DNA of 6,906 nt from positions 1 to 6,906 of the forward strand of contig JAOZOL010000131.1 of the NCBI GenBank assembly GCA_029933295.1, read 5' to 3'. Positions 1-5,679 of this stretch are shown here, piece after piece; position 1 is the stretch's first letter; every line of letters begins with the position of its first letter. The position numbers were made by a program, and so were the translations under genes. Under the pieces are notes generated by a model, which did no database searches, had not been told where the DNA came from, and saw only the letters and a list, made by a program, of their open reading frames with translations. This stretch comes from Desulfobacterales bacterium. GTDB lineage: Bacteria; Desulfobacterota; Desulfobacteria; Desulfobacterales; Desulfosalsimonadaceae.

Positions 1-52
1 AATAATGAAGTCGCTACGCTCCACCAGCTTTATAAATAGGCCAAACACCTTA

Positions 53-87
53 TTCAACATTCGACGTTGGGCGTTCGATGTTCATAC
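53..87. repeat. Five-copy 7-bp tandem repeat upstream of glnE
   Basis: Five consecutive heptamers run without a gap: TTCAACA, TTCGACG, TTGGGCG, TTCGATG and TTCATAC. Each begins with TT, four of five continue with C, and the middle three share the pattern TTSGRYG. The array ends 17 bases before the glnE start codon, so it lies in the promoter or 5' untranslated region. It also has weak dyad symmetry: the AACAT near its left side is answered by ATGTT on the right, with 8 of 11 positions matching across the arms. It does not code for anything recognisable. Possible roles are a slippage-prone microsatellite, a protein-binding array or a remnant of a dispersed repeat; none can be chosen from sequence alone. 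Confidence 0.6.
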
Positions 88-104
88 CTTAATTTGAATA
101 TACA

Positions 105-3008
105 ATGAATATGAAAAATCACAATCACATACATCCCATTAACACAGCAGACATCTTCCCTAAAGAATTCATCGATTCTTTCGAAGAACAATGGGCAGCA
201 TTTACCCGTGCCTGCGAAAAAGAAAATCTGCCAATTCCGGATGATCGTGAATTTAAGACAGCAATAAAAAAAGTTTTTATTTTCAGTGAGTTTGTTGCAA
301 AACGGTGTGTACAGAATCCGCAGATTCTCCATGGATTGATCCGGACGGGTGATCTGAAAAGAAGATATGAAATTGATGCCTATGAAAAGAAAATAAAAGC
401 CGAATGCGCGTTGGTTAAAGATATGGCAGCCCTGTCGGTTGCAATTAGAAAAATTCGCACACGGGAGATGGTCCGCATTGCATTTCGGGACCTGGCCGGG
501 TGGTCGGATTTGTCTGAAACCATGAAAGATCTTTCGGTGTTTGCGGATGCATGTTTAGAGGTTTCATTAACCGCTCTTTATCAATGGCAGTGTGAAGAAT
601 ACGGCACGCCCAAGGGAGCGGATGGCATAGAGCAGCGGCTTGTTGTTATTGGTTTTGGCAAGCTGGGCGGCCGGGAATTGAATTTTTCATCAGACATTGA
701 TTTGATGTTTGCGTTTCCGGAAGCCGGTCATGCAGAAATTAACGGTAAAATAATCACAAATGAGGAATTTTTTACCCGCTTATGCCGCCGTCTTATTGAA
801 GTGATTGGAAAAAATATGGCTGATGGCTTTGTGTTCCGGGTCGATACCCGGCTTCGGCCCTATGGTGATTCCGGGCCCATTGCCATGAGTTCTGATGCCA
901 TGGAGCAATATTATCAGTACCAGGGTCGTGAATGGGAGCGGTATGCGCTGATTAAGGCCAGGGTTGTGGCCGGCGATAAGTTGGAAGGGGGGTTGTTGCT
1001 CGATCGTTTAAAGCCGTTTGTGTATCGCCGGTATCTTGATTACGGAACATTTGAATCCTTAAGGGAAATGAAACAAAAAATTGAGATAGAAGTTACCCGC
1101 AAGGGGATGGAAGAAAATATCAAGCTCGGTTCCGGGGGGATCCGGGAAATAGAATTTTTTGGCCAAATTTTTCAGTTGATCCGGGGCGGGGTTAACGCAG
1201 ATTATCAGAAACGAAGTATTTTAGATATACTGCAGATCATGGCAAAGGACAATTGTATTCCAAAAGAAGTCTGCGGCCAGCTCACAGACGCGTATATTTT
1301 TTTAAGAAATGTTGAAAACCGGTTGCAGATGGCAAACGATCTTCAAACCCACAGACTTCCGGATAATTTTTTACACAGGTGCCGGCTGGCGGTTTCCATG
1401 GGTTTTGCGGGCTGGCAGCTTTTTATTGAATCATTGAATGTCCACATGCGTAATGTTCATCATCATTTTCAACAATTGCTGGAAACAGAGGATTTAAAAG
1501 ATCAGACAGACGATCAGTTAAAACTGGCAAATGATACATGGCATCATTTATCGGATAAAGCGCTTTGCCTGCAGCTTATTGAATCAATTGGGTTTAATGA
1601 TCCGCCAGAGGTTATTGCAATACTTGAAAACTATAAAAAAATCAGAGAGTCCCATGATGTCAGCCCCCAGGGTAGAAATCGGCTTAATCGCCTGGTGCCG
1701 CATATATTGAAGGCATCGATTTTGTCGGAAAATCCCGTATTGGTGTTGAAACGGATTTTTGAACTCATCAAATCCATACGACGGCGTTCCTGTTACATGG
1801 CACTATTGGTGGAAAACACCGATGCCCTGACCCATCTTGTTCAACTGGGCAGTGCCAGTCCCTGGATTATTTCTTTTTTGTCCCAACATCCGCTTCTTCT
1901 AGATGAATTGTTAGACTCCAGGAGCCTTTATGCTCCGCTTGGAAAGGATGATCTCAAAAAAGAACTGCAACAACGGTTTAACCGGTTGCCTGAGCCTGAC
2001 CTTGAATCTCAGATGGATGACGTGAGAATTTTTAAACAGATAAACACGTTGCGGATTTCCGCAGCCGATGTTGGAGGTCTGCTGCCGTTGATGAAAGTCA
2101 GCGATAGGCTGACATATCTGGCGGAAACGATTCTTGACAGGGTTCTGGAAGTGTCCTGGGCGCAGATGGTTGATAAATACGGCCGTCCTTCCGGGGATGT
2201 TGATCCTGGCCAAACGGGATTCGGGATTATTGCTTATGGTAAGCTCGGCGGGCTTGAGCTCGGTTATGGGTCTGATCTTGATCTTGTATTTCTCCATACA
2301 GGTTCCAAAGGGTCCACAAAAGGCGGCCGCCAGGCATCTGTTGATAATACTCAGTTTTATATGCGCCTGGGACAGCGGATAATCCATTTTTTAACAACAA
2401 TGACCGGGACCGGGAAACTCTATGAAACAGATATGCGCCTTCGCCCCAGCGGGAGCGCCGGTATCCTGGTCAGCCATATTGACGCATTTGAAGATTATCA
2501 ATTAAACAGAGCGTGGGTATGGGAACATCAGGCATTAATAAAAGCCAGGGCAGTCAGCGGTGATAAATATGTTGGAGAGCGGTTTTTAAAAATCAGGGAA
2601 ACAGTTTTGTCTGTTTCCAGAGATGAAGAAAATTTGCGCAAAGCAATTTGTGACATGCGTGAAAAGATGAGAGCTGCGCATGGAAAATCGAGGGCAGGTT
2701 TTTTTGATTTAAAGCATGATACCGGGGCAATTATTGACATTGAATTTCTTGTCCAGTTCCTTATACTCTTAAACGCAAACAAATTTTTCAAACTGATAAA
2801 ATGGACCGACGTGGTCAGGCAGTTAAACAGCCTTGCATTGTCGGGTATCATAGATGACCGGACGGCATATATGCTGAAACAGGCGTATCTGGTTTTTAGA
2901 TATTATGTACATCGGCTGACGCTTCAGGAAAAACCTGCATGCCTTGAAGATACTAAATTTACGGATTTGCGTGAAGAGATAAGACGGATTTGGGACAGGT
3001 TTTTATAA
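105..3008 (+). CDS. glnE: Bifunctional glutamine synthetase adenylyltransferase / adenylyl-removing enzyme (GlnE)
   Basis: This cytoplasmic enzyme adds AMP to glutamine synthetase subunits to lower activity when nitrogen is plentiful, and removes it by phosphorolysis when nitrogen is short; direction is set by PII and glutamine. The 967 residues are close to the usual length of about 950. Two nucleotidyltransferase domains are visible. The N-terminal (adenylyl-removing) one has GFGKLGG at 183–189, SSDIDLMF at 195–202 (D197, D199) and RVDTRLRP at 245–252 (D247). The C-terminal (adenylylating) one has YGKLGGLELG at 711–720, GSDLDLVF at 722–729 (D724, D726) and ETDMRLRP at 774–781 (D776). Each is followed by a helical segment with an IEF core (GGIREIEFF at 344–352, IIDIEFLVQF at 876–885), and a conserved linker lies around 541–605. 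All six expected acidic residues are present, so both activities should work. An in-frame TAA at 90–92 limits the start to ATG 105 or ATG 111; neither has a good Shine–Dalgarno sequence. The partner glnB lies downstream; glnA and glnD are not in view. Confidence 0.97.
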   Translation: MNMKNHNHIHPINTADIFPKEFIDSFEEQWAAFTRACEKENLPIPDDREFKTAIKKVFIFSEFVAKRCVQNPQILHGLIRTGDLKRRYEIDAYEKKIKAECALVKDMAALSVAIRKIRTREMVRIAFRDLAGWSDLSETMKDLSVFADACLEVSLTALYQWQCEEYGTPKGADGIEQRLVVIGFGKLGGRELNFSSDIDLMFAFPEAGHAEINGKIITNEEFFTRLCRRLIEVIGKNMADGFVFRVDTRLRPYGDSGPIAMSSDAMEQYYQYQGREWERYALIKARVVAGDKLEGGLLLDRLKPFVYRRYLDYGTFESLREMKQKIEIEVTRKGMEENIKLGSGGIREIEFFGQIFQLIRGGVNADYQKRSILDILQIMAKDNCIPKEVCGQLTDAYIFLRNVENRLQMANDLQTHRLPDNFLHRCRLAVSMGFAGWQLFIESLNVHMRNVHHHFQQLLETEDLKDQTDDQLKLANDTWHHLSDKALCLQLIESIGFNDPPEVIAILENYKKIRESHDVSPQGRNRLNRLVPHILKASILSENPVLVLKRIFELIKSIRRRSCYMALLVENTDALTHLVQLGSASPWIISFLSQHPLLLDELLDSRSLYAPLGKDDLKKELQQRFNRLPEPDLESQMDDVRIFKQINTLRISAADVGGLLPLMKVSDRLTYLAETILDRVLEVSWAQMVDKYGRPSGDVDPGQTGFGIIAYGKLGGLELGYGSDLDLVFLHTGSKGSTKGGRQASVDNTQFYMRLGQRIIHFLTTMTGTGKLYETDMRLRPSGSAGILVSHIDAFEDYQLNRAWVWEHQALIKARAVSGDKYVGERFLKIRETVLSVSRDEENLRKAICDMREKMRAAHGKSRAGFFDLKHDTGAIIDIEFLVQFLILLNANKFFKLIKWTDVVRQLNSLALSGIIDDRTAYMLKQAYLVFRYYVHRLTLQEKPACLEDTKFTDLREEIRRIWDRFL

Positions 3009-3010
3009 CC

Positions 3011-3168
3011 GGCTTTATTGAGCCATTTTCAAAATGTCAGATCAGGTTCGAGGTCAAGGCGCAGGCCGGCGAAAAAGCGCAGCATACATAGAAGTATGTG
3101 AGCATTTTGAGGAGGACTGCAACGCCGACATCGAGACTTAGATGGCGTTTTGAAATCGGCTCTATTGA
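3011..3168. repeat. Imperfect 11-bp direct repeat bracketing the glnE–pilZ intergenic element
   Basis: GGCTTTATTGA at 3011–3021 and GGCTCTATTGA at 3158–3168 match at 10 of 11 positions and sit on either side of the long palindrome. The right copy contains the last codon and stop codon of the leftward pilZ gene (CAA TAG on the minus strand). The left copy would read CAA TAA in the same register, so it also preserves a stop. This is what a target-site duplication made by insertion at the 3' end of pilZ would look like. The alternative is that GAGCC/GGCTC belongs to the inverted termini of the element and the resemblance is partly chance. Confidence 0.45.
3020..3162. repeat. Long imperfect palindrome (REP/MITE-like) between convergent glnE and pilZ
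   Basis: Almost the whole gap can fold on itself. The outer arms, 3020–3036 and 3146–3162, match at 14 of 17 positions as inverted repeats (GAGCC then TTTCAAAA). Moving inward, TCGAGGTC (3048–3055) pairs with GACATCGA (3127–3134) at 7 of 8; GGCG (3058–3061) pairs with CGCC (3123–3126); CAGGCC (3062–3067) pairs with GGACTG (3114–3119) at 5 of 6; AAAA (3072–3075) faces TTTT (3105–3108); and CATAC (3083–3087) pairs with GTATG (3094–3098) around a 6-base loop. No ORF of note or transposase lies inside. The structure suits a non-autonomous palindromic element, a bidirectional transcription barrier between facing genes, or an RNA-stabilising hairpin. It lacks the terminal U-run of a classical terminator. 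Confidence 0.65.
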
Positions 3169-3644
3169 AACAGATAAAACCCAAGCTCCTTGTTTAAAGA
3201 CTTGTGCAAAACGTATTCGAGGCCCGCATAAAGGCCTTTAATATTTTTAACGACAACTTTTTCTTGGATTCGGGATTTTTTCTGGTCATCAAGGAGAAAT
3301 TCGACAAACAGGATGTCATCAACTGTAAACCGGGGCATGGATTGAAGTTTGATCTGCAATCCTGACAGCGAAATATTTACTACAGTAATTTCTCCGGTGT
3401 ATTCTTTGGATATTGAATCGCCGGGGCCGTATTTGTAAGTACCGTTAAGGCGCGTTTTCTTTCGAAATTTTTGTCTTTTGTCGATAAATACTTTATAGGT
3501 ATGTCCGCAGGTACATTTTGCTTTGAGCCTGAGCATTTTTTTTTGTGCGATATATTGAGATACATCCACAAGGCGGGTTTTTTGGCATTTTGGGCAAACA
3601 AACGTTGCGGTTTGATCGCTGTTCAGGAAAATTTTTTCCGTCAT
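3162..3644 (-). CDS. Zinc-ribbon plus PilZ domain protein, probable c-di-GMP receptor
   Basis: The 160-residue protein has two parts. Residues about 14–53 form a probable zinc ribbon with C17-x2-C20 and C44-x-C46. Residues about 57–155 form a PilZ domain with both ligand motifs: RKKTR at 61–65 (RxxxR) and NISLSGL at 90–96 (NxSxxG; N90, S92, G95). In characterised PilZ proteins these residues bind cyclic di-GMP, so this is likely a soluble cytoplasmic receptor; no signal peptide or membrane segment is seen. Its output partner is unknown and PilZ context says little, so motility, pili or exopolysaccharide control are only options. The ATG at 3644 has only a weak GGA about ten bases upstream. 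A possible minus-strand −10 (TATGAT, 3664–3659) lacks a clear −35. Its stop codon TAG (3164–3162) shares one base with the end of the intergenic palindrome. It diverges from glnB and converges on glnE. Confidence 0.88.
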   Translation of the reverse strand: MTEKIFLNSDQTATFVCPKCQKTRLVDVSQYIAQKKMLRLKAKCTCGHTYKVFIDKRQKFRKKTRLNGTYKYGPGDSISKEYTGEITVVNISLSGLQIKLQSMPRFTVDDILFVEFLLDDQKKSRIQEKVVVKNIKGLYAGLEYVLHKSLNKELGFYLFQ

Positions 3645-3713
3645 TAATTACAATCCAAATCATAGGTACTTGTTAAATATTTCGCCTTTAAAACAATTTC
3701 GGATTGATTTTTT

Positions 3714-3742
3714 TTGATAAATTGATAATAATACAGTATATA
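3714..3742 (+). promoter_or_regulatory. Candidate sigma-70-type promoter for glnB
   Basis: In the AT-rich divergent region, TTGATA at 3714–3719 (5 of 6 to the −35 consensus) is followed by a 17-bp spacer and TATATA at 3737–3742 (4 of 6 to the −10 consensus). This would start a transcript near 3750 with a leader of about 65 bases before glnB. The local base composition makes chance matches likely. A second TTGATA at 3722–3727 with TATTTT at 3745–3750, also 17 bp apart, is an alternative. No sigma-54 −24/−12 element (GG-N10-GC) suits this position. Confidence 0.3.
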
Positions 3743-3804
3743 CATATTTTATTTAATATACAATATCAGAATAAAAAAGTATATCTTTTTTGTTTATGAA
3801 AAAA

Positions 3805-3810
3805 AGGCGG
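3805..3810 (+). promoter_or_regulatory. Ribosome binding site that fixes the glnB start
   Basis: AGGCGG, one mismatch from AGGAGG, lies six bases before ATG 3817. Upstream in-frame candidates (TTG 3790 and ATG 3796) would add up to nine residues absent from PII proteins, and translation from them would run through this site. It therefore supports the start at 3817. Confidence 0.7.
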
Positions 3811-3816
3811 TTGAAT

Positions 3817-4155
3817 ATGAAAAAGATTGAGGCGATTATAAAACCATTTAAACTTGATGATGTAAAAGATGCGCTGAATGATATCGGTATTCAGGGCATG
3901 ACGGTTTCCGAGGTTAAAGGGTATGGCCGCCAGAAAGGGCATACGGAAATTTATCGTGGTGCCGAGTATGCAGTTGATTTTATTCCTAAAATCAAGATAG
4001 AAGTCGTTGTTGAGGCTGATCGGTCAGCACAAGTGGTTGAGGTTATTCAAAAGGCTGCCAGTACCGGTAAAATAGGGGATGGGAAAATTTTTATACTCCC
4101 ATTAGATGAAGCCATAAGGGTGAGGACAGGGGAGACTGGTATTGATGCAATGTAA
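3817..4155 (+). CDS. glnB: Nitrogen regulatory protein PII (GlnB)
   Basis: This is a complete 112-residue PII protein, the usual length, starting MKKIEAIIKPFKLDDVKDAL as canonical GlnB does. PII works as a cytoplasmic trimer that reads 2-oxoglutarate, ATP/ADP and, through uridylylation, glutamine. The T-loop carries YRGAEY at 46–51, with Y51 as the expected uridylylation site, and the second PII signature TGKIGDGKIF spans 83–92. RVRTGE at 101–106 matches the conserved C-terminal nucleotide-binding region. The Q39/K40 and G84/K85 regions are intact, so ligand binding should be normal. Known PII targets include GlnE, encoded just upstream in this window, and in some bacteria NtrB, NifA or AmtB. 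It appears monocistronic: its TAA (4153–4155) is followed at once by the stop codon of the opposing gene. GlnK is a possible alternative label, since GlnB and GlnK cannot be separated reliably by sequence; no amtB is adjacent. Confidence 0.96.
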   Translation: MKKIEAIIKPFKLDDVKDALNDIGIQGMTVSEVKGYGRQKGHTEIYRGAEYAVDFIPKIKIEVVVEADRSAQVVEVIQKAASTGKIGDGKIFILPLDEAIRVRTGETGIDAM

Positions 4156-5679
4156 TTAATGGTATTGACCGGGATCAATATCGTATTTATTTATCTTGTA
4201 AGAAAATTTTCGCACCGTTGTTTTTAATGTTTTTGCCGCCTGGGAGATGTTGCCCCGGGTATGTTTTAATGAATCGATCATCATTTCTTTTTCAAGTTGC
4301 GCTACCGCCTGAGCAAGTGATACGTCTGGCAGGGTGTTTGATCCTTCGCCGGTTTGCAGTGTGGGGGGAAGATGAAAACTGTGAATTGTCTTATCTTCAC
4401 ATAAAAGCACCGCCCGTTCGATACAGTTCTCAAGCTCCCTGACGTTTCCGGGCCAGTGATATGCCATGAGCATGTCAATGGACGGCGTGGAGAATCGGAG
4501 TATTTTTTTATTGTTTGCCCGGGTATATTTTTCAAGGAAAAAATCCGCTAAAACCAGAACATCTGTCCGCCTTTCCCTCAAGGGCGGCAGATAAATCGGA
4601 AATACATTGATGCGGTAATAGAGATCGTTTCGGAAATGTCCTTCAGTCACCGCATTTTCAAGGTTTCTGTTGGTTGCGGCGATGATGCGGACATCCACTT
4701 TAATGGTTTTATTCCCGCCCACCCGTTCGAATTCTTTTTCCTGTAAAACGCGGAGGAGCTTTGTCTGCACCTCAGGTTCAATGGAGCCTATTTCATCTAA
4801 AAACAGGGACCCCTTGTTCGCCATTTCAAATTTTCCTGTTTTTTGATGCAAAGCTCCTGTAAACGCGCCTTTTTCATGCCCGAACAATTCGCTTTCAATA
4901 AGATTCGTCGGAATTGCAGCGCAGTTAATTTTTACAAACGGGGATTTTTTTCGCTGGCTGTTATAATGGATGGAATTGGCAACCAGTTCTTTTCCTGTTC
5001 CGCTTTCTCCCCGGATCAGCACCGTGGTAATGCTTGACGCCACCTGGGAGATCATTTGGTATACTTCCCGCATTTTATTGCTGTTGCCGATAATATGTTT
5101 CATGCGGTATTTTTTTTTAAGCTCTGCCTGCAATCGATCATTTTCAGCTTTTAATTTTTCTTTTTCGAGCCTGGCCCGTTCCAGATGGATGGTCTGGGTC
5201 GCGATCATGGCCGCCACCACAGATAGAAATTTTTCACCTTCGCCCAGCAGATAGGATTCATCATAGGGGCGGTCCACACTAAGAGCGCCGATCACCTGCT
5301 TTTCTTTTTTAATGGGAACACAGATAAACGAAACTTCCTGTTTTTTTAATGATTTTCGGGTTGCCGTTCGGTTTAAGAACCGTATGTCTTTGCTTATTTT
5401 TGGGATGGTTACCGCTTTGCCGCTCCCGATAACCTGTCCGGTGATTCCCTCTCCGATTTTATATTTTCCTTTTTCCCGCGCACTTTTGGAAATACCGTGG
5501 GCAACTTCGATGCTGATTTCATCGTTGAACGGATTTAATATGGTGATGGTGCCCCGCACCATATTATGAGATTTTGATAGTAATTCCAGTATGTTGTATA
5601 GGGATTGCTTCAGGTCGGGCTCTTTGTTTAAAATCTGCGTGATCTGATACAGCAGTGTGATGTCGTCTGGTTTATTCAT
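4156..5679 (-). CDS. NifA-like sigma-54-dependent transcriptional activator (GAF–AAA+–Fis)
   Basis: The 507 residues carry three parts. An N-terminal GAF sensor (about 8–165) contains GEGITGQVIGSGK (76–88), FLNRTATR (101–108) and SFICVPIK (117–124), wording typical of NifA-type regulators. A charged coiled linker follows (165–192). The AAA+ domain (about 195–430) has Walker A GESGTGKE (224–231), the sigma-54 contact loop GAFTGA (271–276), Walker B SLFLDEIG (291–298), sensor AATNRNL (334–340), FRNDLYYRINVFP (349–361) and WPGNVRELEN (409–418). A Fis-type helix-turn-helix ends the protein (about 475–501). It should bind upstream enhancers and drive sigma-54 polymerase open-complex formation by ATP hydrolysis. 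Recognition-helix sequence RKFSYKI (490–496) resembles NifA more than NtrC. The linker after C427 has no C-x4-C pair, so the oxygen-sensing cysteine set of rhizobial NifA is missing. There is no receiver domain. Its ATG overlaps the GGDEF stop by four bases and has no clear ribosome site of its own, which suggests translational coupling. Its targets are unknown; nif control is plausible only. Confidence 0.93.
   Translation of the reverse strand: MNKPDDITLLYQITQILNKEPDLKQSLYNILELLSKSHNMVRGTITILNPFNDEISIEVAHGISKSAREKGKYKIGEGITGQVIGSGKAVTIPKISKDIRFLNRTATRKSLKKQEVSFICVPIKKEKQVIGALSVDRPYDESYLLGEGEKFLSVVAAMIATQTIHLERARLEKEKLKAENDRLQAELKKKYRMKHIIGNSNKMREVYQMISQVASSITTVLIRGESGTGKELVANSIHYNSQRKKSPFVKINCAAIPTNLIESELFGHEKGAFTGALHQKTGKFEMANKGSLFLDEIGSIEPEVQTKLLRVLQEKEFERVGGNKTIKVDVRIIAATNRNLENAVTEGHFRNDLYYRINVFPIYLPPLRERRTDVLVLADFFLEKYTRANNKKILRFSTPSIDMLMAYHWPGNVRELENCIERAVLLCEDKTIHSFHLPPTLQTGEGSNTLPDVSLAQAVAQLEKEMMIDSLKHTRGNISQAAKTLKTTVRKFSYKINKYDIDPGQYH

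Noticed and set aside
54..332. 92-codon minus-strand frame overlapping the start of glnE and the heptamer array
   Set aside because: The translation is low-complexity (FYCC, IFFFAG) with no domain resemblance, and most of it is antisense to glnE codons.
1911..2387. 158-codon open frame on the minus strand inside glnE
   Set aside because: It lies wholly antisense to the conserved second half of GlnE, including the C-terminal catalytic domain. Its translation has no recognisable motif and there is no upstream ribosome site; it is a shadow of glnE.
3380..3601. 73-codon minus-strand frame overlapping pilZ in another frame
   Set aside because: It sits within the zinc-ribbon/PilZ gene on the same strand; the pilZ frame carries the conserved motifs, and this one carries none.
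3790..3816. N-terminal extension of glnB from TTG 3790 or ATG 3796
   Set aside because: It would add residues not found in PII proteins and would bury the AGGCGG site that is well spaced for ATG 3817.
3645..3816. Sigma-54 promoter or NifA-type enhancer (TGT-N10-ACA) in the pilZ–glnB divergent region
   Set aside because: Reading both strands, I found no GG-N10-GC element at a useful position. The TGT at 3671 is not followed by ACA at the required spacing.
4163..4198. Possible rho-independent terminator for glnB (TATTGA/TCAATA stem followed by a T-rich stretch)
   Set aside because: The stem is only 6 bp and mostly A–T, with a 6-base loop, and the T-rich tail is interrupted. It also lies inside the activator coding region, so it is too weak to call.
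4970..5254. 94-codon plus-strand frame (and others at 4218–4442, 5312–5569, 5697–5891) antisense to the leftward genes
   Set aside because: All are antisense to strongly conserved GAF, AAA+ or GGDEF coding sequence. None has a ribosome site or recognisable protein features.
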